Part shown: positions 1 to 6,916 of the stretch, one piece after another
How the letters are laid out: the number at the start of each line of letters is the position of its first letter
How positions within the stretch are numbered: the stretch's first letter is position 1
Assembly (NCBI GenBank): GCA_028277485.1
Contig: JANQGE010000018.1
Coordinates: 1-9,237 of the forward strand
From: Chlorobium sp.
GTDB lineage: Bacteria; Bacteroidota; Chlorobiia; Chlorobiales; Chlorobiaceae
Length of the DNA stretch: 9,237 nucleotides
Direction: 5' to 3'
Program-made: the position numbers and the translations under genes
Notes under the pieces: model-generated
The model's database searches: none
Told to the model about the DNA's origin: nothing
What the model saw: only the letters and a program-made list of their open reading frames with translations

Positions 1-1764
1 CTTGAACGTGAACGTTACCGGCTCGTCGGCTCCTACCAGCACGCTCAACGCACCGGCTGTTCCGCCACTCAGGCCCGTGCTCGCTATATACTTGACTTGG
101 CCTGTTCCTTCTTCGTTGCCTTCAGACTCGTCCGCGCCACCAACTGTCGTCAGTGCGTCTTCATGCACCTTCCCGCTTACCTTTACAGGATTACCTTCTC
201 CATCTCGCGCAAGTTCCGGTACGTCGTCCTCAACTACCATAATGAATGTTCCACCTGCATCGACCGGATCCAGATCATAATCAAAAGCCTGAACGACACC
301 TGTAAGGTCCAGTTTCATAACCTGATCATCACCAAGATCACCTTCCTGCGGTGCCGGATGATCCAGCTGATCGAGCAGTTCGAACGTGTAGTCGCCCGTT
401 TCCATATCGGTAATCTCCAGCCTGAAAACGTCGTTTCCACCCGCCGTGCGGCCATAGATCACCGTCTCGCTCACATAATCGAAAAACACCTGGCTGCCCT
501 GGGAGTAGACATTGTCCCCACCGGCCGTCCTGACCGGGTCACCGTCAGCAACTGCCTTGAAAGCAAAGCTGCCAGGTTGATCGGCGCCGATGCTGAACAG
601 TCCCGCTATGTTTCCGGTCACTACCGTATCCTCGCTGTCACCATCGCTGTTACCACCCGACAACTCGTCTTCGTCGACATATCCCGTCACGTTCCCGCCC
701 AGACCTACCGGTACATCATCTATAACCGTAACATTAAAACCGGAGCCGATCGAGCTACCCCCATCATACTGAACGGTAAAGCTGAATGGCAATACCAACT
801 GGTTTGTTCCACCGGCATCGGGATGGTCAAGCTGGTCAAGCAGGGTAAAAGTATAGGATTGTTCTCCGGTCTGTGAACCGGAATTGTTGATGACAACCTC
901 GAAAACTTTCTGGTCATCTTCAGGGACACCGCTCGGAGGAAGATCACCGGTATACCCGATAAGCGTATGGCCATCCGGCGAAACATAATACTTGACCTCT
1001 TTTCCTTCTGAAGTCAAACCGGCAGGTGGCGTGTTTCCTTCAAAAATCGTATCGATTGATTCATCACCGGGAGCTATCCCAAGCGAGCCGCTGTCGGAAG
1101 GATCGTCCGACTGGTCTGTACCATCAGGAACAAGATCGTTCTCATCAACGGTTACACCATCAGCAACACCGTTTTCCGGTTCTTCCCGCACGAAAAAACG
1201 GTCCCCTCTGCCAAACTCCCTCAGTATGGGAACAAACCCATCCTGCTCGACCCTCTCGAGAGGTTCAAATGAAAATTCCAGCCTGGGAGCATGTGTTGCA
1301 CGGCCATCCATCAACGGATCCGCATCAGCAGCTCTTCCTTCAATTGATGGGTCATATTCGCTGTTAATGGAAACAAAGCGGTAATCGGGGGCATCGGGCA
1401 CGATACCATTTTTCTCTACGCGCAGATAGCCATGTGATACATAGGGGTACTTATCGTCTGATTCATCTAAATATTCCCAGTCCCCTAAAAGCTCTTCACT
1501 CTGTTTATCATCAGCCCTCTCTTTCTCTTCTTCAATTTCCCTGAACTGATCGATAAACGCCTCGCTCATCCGTACTTCACGGTTTTGATCAAGTGTCACA
1601 AGGGAGTTGTCAGGCATCCGCAAGTCAACACTCCTTCCGTCACCTGTAATCAGAACCTCTCCCTCATAGATCTTGTCACCCGGCTTGAGGGCCCGCATAT
1701 TGCCGTTCCCTGAACGCACATAGACGTTACCGTTGACATTGATTACTGTAGCTATAATGTTCAT
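1..1764 (-). CDS. Large T1SS adhesin with N-terminal retention module, 3' end outside window
   Basis: Reading back from the ATG at 1764, the frame is open for 588 codons to the window edge, so only the N-terminus is present. Residues 1-80 form a small beta-rich module (NVNGNVYVRSGN, LKPGDKIYEGEVLITGDG, LRMPDNSLVTL) like the retention modules of LapA-type adhesins, with FecR-like flavour; by family knowledge this plugs the protein in the outer membrane during type I secretion. Residues 80-225 are charged linker. From about 228 come repeats of T1SS-143/DUF5801 type: each carries a LLDQLDHP motif (near 307 and 477) and ends in a DDVP motif (near 350 and 512), and a third begins near 529 (VSGKVHEDAL). 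The protein is strongly acidic and I saw no cysteine, as usual for exported repeat adhesins. GAGGA 4 nt before the ATG serves as ribosome binding site. A RAAD at 144-147 could be a LapG-like di-alanine cleavage site, but it does not match the usual TAAG/PAAG. RTX repeats and secretion signal would lie beyond position 1. Confidence 0.85.
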   Translation of the reverse strand, partial: MNIIATVINVNGNVYVRSGNGNMRALKPGDKIYEGEVLITGDGRSVDLRMPDNSLVTLDQNREVRMSEAFIDQFREIEEEKERADDKQSEELLGDWEYLDESDDKYPYVSHGYLRVEKNGIVPDAPDYRFVSINSEYDPSIEGRAADADPLMDGRATHAPRLEFSFEPLERVEQDGFVPILREFGRGDRFFVREEPENGVADGVTVDENDLVPDGTDQSDDPSDSGSLGIAPGDESIDTIFEGNTPPAGLTSEGKEVKYYVSPDGHTLIGYTGDLPPSGVPEDDQKVFEVVINNSGSQTGEQSYTFTLLDQLDHPDAGGTNQLVLPFSFTVQYDGGSSIGSGFNVTVIDDVPVGLGGNVTGYVDEDELSGGNSDGDSEDTVVTGNIAGLFSIGADQPGSFAFKAVADGDPVRTAGGDNVYSQGSQVFFDYVSETVIYGRTAGGNDVFRLEITDMETGDYTFELLDQLDHPAPQEGDLGDDQVMKLDLTGVVQAFDYDLDPVDAGGTFIMVVEDDVPELARDGEGNPVKVSGKVHEDALTTVGGADESEGNEEGTGQVKYIASTGLSGGTAGALSVLVGADEPVTFTFK

Positions 1765-1864
1765 GTAATCCTCTTCCCTGTAAAGCCCTTTATGCAAATC
1801 ATTGCCTAATTTTTTGGGGGATAGCGGAAAGCAAGAAACACCGGGGCGTCAAGGGCTACATCGG

Positions 1865-1908
1865 TCCGCAGTATTATTGCGCAGTAATCACGCTAACCCT
1901 ACTGCGGA
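1865..1908. repeat. Nested inverted repeat upstream of the adhesin
   Basis: TCCGCAGTA at 1865-1873 pairs with TACTGCGGA at 1900-1908 (9 bp, perfect). Inside, positions 1873-1888 form a near-palindrome centred on TTGCGCA, with one mismatched pair in 16 bp. It lies about 100 bp upstream of the adhesin ATG. It could be a protein-binding site or a transcribed hairpin; no T-run follows, so it is not an intrinsic terminator. Confidence 0.45.
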
Positions 1909-2256
1909 AGCCGTGCAACTTTCGTACCATTTGCTTTAACAACAGGGCTGGATATTGGGAGAGAGGGTGATCAAACCCTTGTGTTTACTGTATTCGGAGA
2001 GATTTATTTCGGAATGAATTTTCGTCAATGAATGACTTTCAACAATGCAAGAAATGACAGGTAGTGTGCCATCCTGATACAGTAACACTCCTGGTCGGAA
2101 ATCAAATTGAGACAAGTCACATGCGCGCCAAAAACGCCTTCATTCATGAGGGCACCGCTATTTATTTATTCTGCGATTCAACCTGAATAATTCACCAAAG
2201 GGATTAGAGAAAAGATCGATTCCCGATACCGATAGCGACGGCGGGGCGCTGGCACG

Positions 2257-2524
2257 CAGTGACGAGTAATCAGTGACAAGTGACGAGAGGGGAACCGATA
2301 GGCAAGGGCGGCTTTAAACGAACTTGTTACTCGTCACTGGTTACTTGTTACTTTTAAAAATCGGGGTCGAAAGGGAGTTAGTGGGCAGTAGGCAAAAGAA
2401 TAGTGACGAGAAACCTGTGACAAGAGGGAAGGTGTTAGGTGCTATGTGCTAAGTGTTAAGCGGGAGAGAATAATCGGAGATCGGGGTCGGAAAAGTAGTG
2501 ACAAATAACGAGTGACGAAGGGAA
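2257..2524. repeat. Cluster of degenerate GTGACGAGTAAC-type intergenic repeats
   Basis: Variants of a short unit recur: CAGTGACGAGTAA at 2257-2269, its perfect 13-bp inverted copy at 2327-2339, AGTGACGAG at 2402-2410, GTGACAAG at 2274-2281 and again near 2417-2424, and AGTGACAAATAACGAGTGACGA at about 2497-2518 (two units run together). TCGGGGTCG occurs at 2361-2369 and again at 2481-2489. The stretch at 2432-2460 is a low-complexity series of GTGCTA/GTGTTA words. The pattern is that of noncoding repeats seen between genes in some environmental bacteria; no array geometry or spacer structure of CRISPR type is present. Confidence 0.7.
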
Positions 2525-2547
2525 ATCAGTTGGCAGTGAGTCCATAA

Positions 2548-3720
2548 TCACCTTTTCTCGTTTTCCATTAGATGTAAGTACTGGATCATTGCACTTAGAG
2601 CGTGTTGTACGTAATCGATTCGTACTTCAGTTGCGCGGCGGTTGAACGTGTCTGCATCTGGATTATCTTGATCCATTTTGTTTACCGCTCGAGGGAACGC
2701 GCCGACAAACTTTCCTTCACCCACCTGTGCTCGAAGCAGGAAGGATATGCCACGATGTACTGCTGCAACAATACGTTTCCGCATCTCATGGTCTGGGGGA
2801 AGAAAAGTGAGAGCCGCCAGCAAACCCTCCAAACGTATAGCTGTGGGCGTCGTTCTACCATCTTCTGAAAATCCACCGTCGTATTCAGGTCGTTCAATGT
2901 ATTCGATTTGACTTACAAGTATTGTATCACAGATCTGGATTGCATGGTTTATCAGCAAGTCCCTTGATACAGGTAGCGTATCGTAGCTCACAAGAGTCAA
3001 TAGCTTTTCAGTAGCCAGAAGTGCCCAATGGTCGGCAGGAACTTCAGCTATATTCTCACGATTGTTAGCCAGATACGCCAGAACCTTAGCCGCCGCCTCT
3101 ATCCAGATGTCTGAGCTATCTTTGTCATAAAGCATGAGCAATCCCAATGCCGCTTCACCTGGATAGTATAGTGACTGCCACTTATCCCATCGACCTCCCA
3201 TAGAAGGTATATACTTGGAATAGAAGCTTCCGTCTTCTTTTTGCATATAGACTATGAATCGGCCAAGCGATTGAAGATCAGACAGTGGCGTGAAACCAGG
3301 GCGGATCTTCTCTATACTCAATAGAGCAACAAGGCCTAAGCCAGTTCCGCCCAGTTTTGCCTGGAGAGGAAAGCCACTAAAAATAACTTCGAGTACTGAC
3401 CAGACGGCTGATATATCATCACTTTCCGGTATTGGGAGTATTGACTTGTGCAGGTATCTACCTGCTCGTTCTATTGCATCCCTGATGTTGACATCGGGCT
3501 TCAACTGATAATAATCGCACATTGCGTATATGGTGCCTGCATGTCGCAATATGTTATATCTTTTTTTCCGCACTTTAATAGTGGGATCCATGTTGATACG
3601 ATACTCGAACATTCCATCGCCTTGAATATTCTTCACAAGATATGCTGCAGATCGGCTTGTTGCACTTCGAACTGCATCAATCTGTGTAGATGTAGTATCA
3701 CAGCGTCCGTAAGTAGACAT
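2548..3720 (-). CDS. Alpha/alpha-toroid (terpene-cyclase/glycosidase-like) protein, function unknown
   Basis: 390 residues, mostly helical, with no signal peptide or membrane segment. Recurring helix-pair motifs suggest an alpha/alpha toroid like those of prenyltransferases, sugar epimerases or family glycosidases: YNILRHAGT (55-63), GGTGLGLVALL (124-134), YYPGEAALGLL (185-195), DHWALLATEKL (230-240), RTTPTAIRLEGL (289-300) and RIDYVQHALSAM (367-378). The Arg, Asp, Glu and His residues within them could form a central pocket. I recognise the fold style but no specific family, so no reaction is proposed. The start at 3720 is chosen because AGAGGTG sits 8 nt upstream; the frame extends to a TTG at 3816, but that would overlap the nuclease stump and has no comparable site. 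It follows the nuclease stump with 13 nt between the stump's stop and this ATG and is probably cotranscribed with it. Confidence 0.75.
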   Translation of the reverse strand: MSTYGRCDTTSTQIDAVRSATSRSAAYLVKNIQGDGMFEYRINMDPTIKVRKKRYNILRHAGTIYAMCDYYQLKPDVNIRDAIERAGRYLHKSILPIPESDDISAVWSVLEVIFSGFPLQAKLGGTGLGLVALLSIEKIRPGFTPLSDLQSLGRFIVYMQKEDGSFYSKYIPSMGGRWDKWQSLYYPGEAALGLLMLYDKDSSDIWIEAAAKVLAYLANNRENIAEVPADHWALLATEKLLTLVSYDTLPVSRDLLINHAIQICDTILVSQIEYIERPEYDGGFSEDGRTTPTAIRLEGLLAALTFLPPDHEMRKRIVAAVHRGISFLLRAQVGEGKFVGAFPRAVNKMDQDNPDADTFNRRATEVRIDYVQHALSAMIQYLHLMENEKR

Positions 3721-3728
3721 ATGAAGGG

Positions 3729-3735
3729 CACCTCT
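3729..3735 (-). promoter_or_regulatory. Ribosome binding site fixing the toroid gene start
   Basis: AGAGGTG on the minus strand with 8 nt to the ATG at 3720. It overlaps the TAG stop of the nuclease stump (3734-3736), so translation of the two is likely coupled and the longer TTG-started reading is unlikely. Confidence 0.6.
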
Positions 3736-4051
3736 ATTTATTTGTTGCGGAGAAATATCTATGCAACTGCGAAACATGATCTTCATGCAAATCCGCGCCC
3801 GACCACTTGCATTCAATCAGCATGATGATATCGTCATCCTTCTTGATTGCATAATCCACCTTCTCCCCTTTTTTGATCCCAACGTCCGCAGTGAATTCCG
3901 GGATCACCTCTGTCGGATTAAACACGTCATACCCGAGAGCACCGATAAAAGGCAACACAAAGGCATTTTTAGTTGCCTCTTCCGTTTGAATGTGATCGAT
4001 CTGTTTGGGAATCCGGGATGCAAGGTCCTTGATTTTGTCTATGAGATCCAT
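3734..4051 (-). pseudogene. Truncated HsdR_N-like restriction nuclease N-terminal domain
   Basis: 105 residues matching the N-terminus of stand-alone type I restriction R-subunit N-terminal domain proteins (HSDR_N type): MDLIDKIKDLASRIPKQ, EEATKNAFVLPFIGALGYDV, then a PD-(D/E)XK core with Asp in KVDYAI (about residue 71) and Glu-Cys-Lys in LIECKW (about 83-85). It stops at LHRYFSATNK, just where family members normally continue with an ARxxILTNG strand and some 200 further residues. The core fold is therefore incomplete and a working nuclease is doubtful. AGGAG at 4057-4061, 5 nt before the ATG at 4051, gives the start; a TTG at 4066 is in frame but less likely. No remainder of the gene is visible downstream, where the toroid gene begins at once, suggesting a deletion or replacement joint. 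It could instead be a kept small protein. Confidence 0.7.
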
Positions 4052-4134
4052 ATTCACTCCTAACAATTAGATTAACAAAAAATTAGCGGCTCCCTCCCAT
4101 CAAAAAAACAAGCCATGCTTTAACTCAAAACCGG

Positions 4135-4878
4135 TCACTCATCCTGTTCTTCAACTCGGGCCTTCGACAGTGCGGATGCGAGCAATCCTGCAGGCACAGC
4201 AACGATACCCAAGCCAACCATCAGAATAAAAAAAGTAAACAACCTTCCCCCTAAAGTAATCGGGTAAACATCTCCGTAACCAACGGTCGTTAAGGTTGCA
4301 ACAGCCCACCAAAGACTATGAAACACACTCTTAAACGCTTCTGGCTGAGCTTCGCTTTCAAAATAATAAATGCCGACAGCAGAAAAATACAGCAACAATA
4401 CCGTCACCACCGCAAACAGAACAATTTCCTCTCTGGCGATTGTAAATGCTCGAGCAAATCTGCGCATTGCCTTACTATACCGAAGCAGCTTTAACACTCG
4501 AAAGAGACGCAGCAGACGAAATGCCCTTAACGATCGGAGGTCGATTCCGGACATCACATAAAACGGAAGAATGGCCACCAGATCTATGATCCCATAAAAG
4601 CTGAACACGTACCGAAATTTCCTGTTAGCGACAAACAACCGCAATAGATACTCCAGGGTAAAAATCATTACCGTAACGGCCTCAACAACTGAAAGAACCT
4701 TCCTTACGCCTTCATCAAGACCAGGAAGGGTCTCAACGGAAAACGTGACAATGGAAACCAATATCAGCGAGTAGATAAGGACGTTAAAAACTCGTCCACC
4801 GACTGTATTATCTTGCTCTACTATGTGTTTAATATTCATCGAGGAGCCTCGATTATTTCCTCTCGCCTTTAAAATCAT
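4135..4878 (-). CDS. Voltage-gated (Kv-type) potassium channel, ion transporter family
   Basis: 247 residues with the complete six-helix layout of a Kv channel subunit, which would tetramerise in the inner membrane and pass K+. S1 is about 30-50, S2 65-84, S3 90-109. S4 (111-140) has regularly spaced arginines (RSLRAFRLLRLFRVLKLLR), the voltage-sensor pattern. S5 is 150-174, the pore helix and selectivity filter TTVGYGD lie at 197-203, and S6 at 209-237 contains a PAG-type hinge. The cytoplasmic tail is very short, with no RCK/TrkA-N or cyclic-nucleotide domain. The ATG at 4878 overlaps the TGA of the DUF4236 gene (ATGA) and has AGGG 6 nt upstream, implying translational coupling. A second ATG at 4839 (MNIKHIVEQ) with GAGG 7 nt upstream is an alternative start. 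Confidence 0.93.
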   Translation of the reverse strand: MILKARGNNRGSSMNIKHIVEQDNTVGGRVFNVLIYSLILVSIVTFSVETLPGLDEGVRKVLSVVEAVTVMIFTLEYLLRLFVANRKFRYVFSFYGIIDLVAILPFYVMSGIDLRSLRAFRLLRLFRVLKLLRYSKAMRRFARAFTIAREEIVLFAVVTVLLLYFSAVGIYYFESEAQPEAFKSVFHSLWWAVATLTTVGYGDVYPITLGGRLFTFFILMVGLGIVAVPAGLLASALSKARVEEQDE

Positions 4879-6008
4879 ACTTTACCCTGCCCCTGTAACT
4901 TCTCCTTAGGCATTTTCTTGACCATGTCAGAAATCGCCTTCACAAATTCATCCCCAAAACCGCACCGTGAAACTTGCAATATCTCGTTTAACCCTGTGTG
5001 GCTCGATAAAGCAATGTCCTCATACAGGCATATCGGAAGTTCTGGGTTGTCCTTGAATCTTTTATCAGGTCCTCCGGACTTATTAACGTATCGCCATGTG
5101 CTATCAACAATTTGCGAGTCATGCGGCACTGACTCTGTTTCTACAAATTTGGACGGTGAGACTTTTACAGCTAGATCACTATAATCGACAGCGCCAACAC
5201 CATCTTTGTCATACACCAAGACACGATCTGGGAAAAAGTGCAAAGTTTGACGACCGACGCCCATTGCTACAGTCTCAATGTTTGTCTTCACAAATTTCGG
5301 CTGTTCCTTACGGATGAAGGTCTTATTCCTGCTCACAATATTGCTTGCACCGGCGTGATATTTTTGGTCATATACCTCCCCAGATGCTTCGATATGCCAC
5401 ACAGCGGCAGAATCGGCAAGTCGACTCGCTGTTTCATGTAAACGACCATAGGCAGACTCCATTTCTGCATCAAAGTCGTAGAATAAAACGACAGATTTAC
5501 CAATCGCATCGAAGTTATAAACAACATAAGTTGCCGCTGCCCCTAGTAGCACAACAAGCATAAGGGCTAATATTGCCCAATTCAAAGAAGCTCCTATAAT
5601 GAAAAGGATCAGAAATGCGCTGGCAACAAATGGCCACGCCTGTATTTTTTTCTTTTTATTGTTTAGCTCTTCAATGAGTGCACGAGAAGAAGAATCAACC
5701 AGCTGAGAGATATGAGCTGATTCTATCTCTTCAAGTGGAGCATGAGTCTCGATAGGTATTATGGGCGTCTCGAAAGGTTCTTCCTGTGGCAAATAATGAT
5801 TTGAGGACGATGGTGATGGTTTGGGCTTAGCTGAGGATGGTAGGGTCGCTCTATAATACACACCTCCCCGCCCCATGTGTACATAATTACCGCGAGGCCC
5901 CATTCCAACACGGAAACCTGGTACACCAGTTGAAACACCTATACCAGATTTCGACAAATTAAACCGAAAGGGCCCAACCCGCATGCTTTTCCTGAGATAA
6001 AATCCCAT
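4875..6008 (-). CDS. DUF4236 domain membrane protein
   Basis: 377 residues. The first 55 are a DUF4236 domain (MGFYLRKSMRVGPFRFNLSK, then SGIGVSTGVPGFRVGMGPRG and GRGGVYYR), a glycine-rich beta module of unknown function found at protein N-termini. A proline/serine linker (57-75) and an acidic stretch lead to two membrane helices at about 124-140 and 143-165, then a soluble C-terminal domain of some 210 residues containing HFFPDRVLVYD (257-267), which I cannot name. The start is set at 6008 because DUF4236 proteins begin MGF; the frame continues to a TTG at 6146, but that stretch encodes no domain and contains a terminator hairpin. No clear ribosome binding site precedes 6008; an ATG at 6023 is possible. 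It is the upstream partner of the K+ channel (4-nt overlap). Family role unknown; coupling suggests a shared membrane function. Confidence 0.82.
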   Translation of the reverse strand: MGFYLRKSMRVGPFRFNLSKSGIGVSTGVPGFRVGMGPRGNYVHMGRGGVYYRATLPSSAKPKPSPSSSNHYLPQEEPFETPIIPIETHAPLEEIESAHISQLVDSSSRALIEELNNKKKKIQAWPFVASAFLILFIIGASLNWAILALMLVVLLGAAATYVVYNFDAIGKSVVLFYDFDAEMESAYGRLHETASRLADSAAVWHIEASGEVYDQKYHAGASNIVSRNKTFIRKEQPKFVKTNIETVAMGVGRQTLHFFPDRVLVYDKDGVGAVDYSDLAVKVSPSKFVETESVPHDSQIVDSTWRYVNKSGGPDKRFKDNPELPICLYEDIALSSHTGLNEILQVSRCGFGDEFVKAISDMVKKMPKEKLQGQGKV

Positions 6009-6094
6009 AATTCGACAGTCTGACATAAAGTTAATAGAGGTCGCTGACGTGAATACTGGAAATATACGCACTCCGTCACACAATTTCCCGCCAC

Positions 6095-6112
6095 AAGTGA
6101 ACAGAAGTGAAC
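6095..6112. repeat. Tandem 8-mer AAGTGAAC, possible operator
   Basis: AAGTGAAC at 6095-6102 and again at 6105-6112, a 10-bp period that places both copies on the same helix face. They lie about 90-115 bp upstream of the DUF4236 ATG, immediately after the minus-strand terminator, where that gene's promoter would be expected. A regulator-binding site is plausible but no factor is identified. Confidence 0.35.
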
Positions 6113-6137
6113 AAAAAAGCCCGGCGCTCAACCGGGC
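6113..6137 (-). terminator. Rho-independent terminator (minus strand)
   Basis: On the minus strand, GCCCGG (6137-6132), a 7-nt loop and CCGGGC (6124-6119) are followed by six T's (6118-6113): a standard intrinsic terminator. No minus-strand gene is visible between it and the plus-strand DUF302 gene, so it either blocks antisense readthrough into the DUF4236 operon, acts as a leader attenuator if a promoter lies at 6140-6225, or is left over from a lost gene. Confidence 0.75.
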
Positions 6138-6258
6138 ATACTCCAATCCCCCCCTTCCAACCTCCCTCCGCTATCAAGAAAGTCCGTGAATGAAGGAATA
6201 AAGAAGTATATTTACTGGAACGGGATTGATCAGCTATTACCGTTACGTTAACCAATAC

Positions 6259-6265
6259 AAGGAGG
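6259..6265 (+). promoter_or_regulatory. Strong ribosome binding site of the DUF302 gene
   Basis: AAGGAGG with 8 nt to the ATG at 6274. It decides that start over the in-frame codon at 6226, whose extra 16 residues resemble no domain. Confidence 0.7.
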
Positions 6266-6273
6266 GTAGAACA

Positions 6274-6750
6274 ATGGGAAACACGATTAAAGCAATAAGG
6301 TGGATGCTGACCGGTATGGTTCTTATGGGAATCATTGTCTGGTTTACTATGCCGTCATTGATGCTTATCAAGTACAGGAGCGACCTGACTTACGATGAAA
6401 CAGTCAGTAAGTTGAGCGAAACCGTTCAGGAAAAGCCGGACTGGAAAGTGTTGACCGTCCATGATTATCAGAAAGCCACTGAAGCGTTTGGCATCATCGA
6501 ACGTACCGGCAGCATCAATATCTGCAATCCTCGATACGCTTCGAAAATCCTTGCAAACGATGCCGACCGCGGTGTGACAGCTATGATGCCGCTTGCAATC
6601 GGGGTTTACGAAGACAAGCAGGGACAGGTCTATGTCTCACAAATGAACATCCAGCTCATGGGCATGATGTTCGGCGGCACCATCGCCGAGGTGATGGGTA
6701 TGGCCGGAAAGGGTATCGGCGAGATTGTGAAAAGTGTTGCTGGTAAATAG
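6274..6750 (+). CDS. DUF302 domain protein with N-terminal membrane anchor
   Basis: 158 residues. A hydrophobic segment at about 8-26, after a short basic head, is a membrane anchor or uncleaved signal; there is no clear cleavage site. The DUF302 domain spans about 37-135, with the family's opening YDETVSKLSETVQEK, the KVLTVHDYQKATEAFG strand-helix, INICNPRYASKIL (81-93), and the MMPLAIGVYED strand (104-114). The C-terminus is rich in Met and Gly (Met at 124, 129, 131, 132, 141 and 143). DUF302 proteins are small alpha/beta proteins of unknown biochemical role, often periplasmic and frequent in sulfur-oxidising and anaerobic bacteria; Met clusters hint at metal or hydrophobic ligand contact but this is a guess. 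It appears monocistronic. Confidence 0.82.
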   Translation: MGNTIKAIRWMLTGMVLMGIIVWFTMPSLMLIKYRSDLTYDETVSKLSETVQEKPDWKVLTVHDYQKATEAFGIIERTGSINICNPRYASKILANDADRGVTAMMPLAIGVYEDKQGQVYVSQMNIQLMGMMFGGTIAEVMGMAGKGIGEIVKSVAGK

Positions 6751-6847
6751 CGCCCGAATGGTAACGAACACGAACAGAACGATCCAGCAAACACCTCAAA
6801 TATACTCATTTCGATTGTCGAAGCCCGGCGTTATTGTGGTTTATTAT

Positions 6848-6877
6848 TTGAATTCAGAATATTTTTCTATCTTTTAT
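6848..6877 (+). promoter_or_regulatory. Candidate promoter of the toxin-antitoxin operon
   Basis: TTGAAT (6848-6853) and TTTTAT (6872-6877) with an 18-bp spacer in an AT-rich stretch 40-70 bp before the toxin ATG. Match to the sigma-70 consensus is only fair. Its -10 overlaps the first copy of a direct repeat (6871-6887), as would suit autorepression. Confidence 0.28.
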
Positions 6878-6908
6878 GGTGGTATTTGGCACTTTTAGGG
6901 GTATTTTA
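6871..6908 (+). repeat. Direct repeat upstream of the toxin, possible antitoxin operator
   Basis: CTTTTATGGTGGTATTT at 6871-6887 and CTTTTAGGGGTATTT at 6892-6906, starting 21 bp apart (two helical turns), the second copy lacking two bases. HigA-type antitoxins bind near their own promoter, which makes this a reasonable operator candidate; such operators are, however, more often inverted repeats. Confidence 0.35.
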
Positions 6909-6916
6909 TTCTTAAT

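Larger units (their letters stand above)
1765..2547. other. Gene-free intergenic region with palindrome and repeat cluster
   Basis: About 780 bp between the divergently placed adhesin start and the toroid gene's 3' end. I find no ORF with a ribosome binding site and no tRNA or other RNA gene. It holds the adhesin gene's leader (purine-rich stretch just before the ATG), a nested inverted repeat at 1865-1908, an AT-rich stretch near 2160-2200, and the repeat cluster from 2257 on. A TTGACG lies on the minus strand at 1847-1852, but no good -10 follows at proper spacing, so no promoter is called. Confidence 0.6.

Noticed and set aside
97..1384. Plus-strand ORFs opposite the adhesin (259, 130, 113 and others)
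   Set aside because: They lie antisense to a continuous 588-codon frame with recognisable adhesin repeats, have no ribosome binding sites, and their sequences resemble no protein family.
1981..2088. GTGTTTACTGTA at 1981 and TACAGTAACAC near 2078 as an inverted repeat
   Set aside because: Imperfect, about 85 bp apart, and easily expected by chance.
3721..3816. N-terminal extension of the toroid gene from a TTG at 3816
   Set aside because: It would overlap the nuclease stump in another frame, and the ATG at 3720 has a strong ribosome binding site.
6009..6146. N-terminal extension of the DUF4236 gene from a TTG at 6146
   Set aside because: The added 46 residues carry no domain, include the terminator hairpin, and DUF4236 proteins typically begin at MGF.
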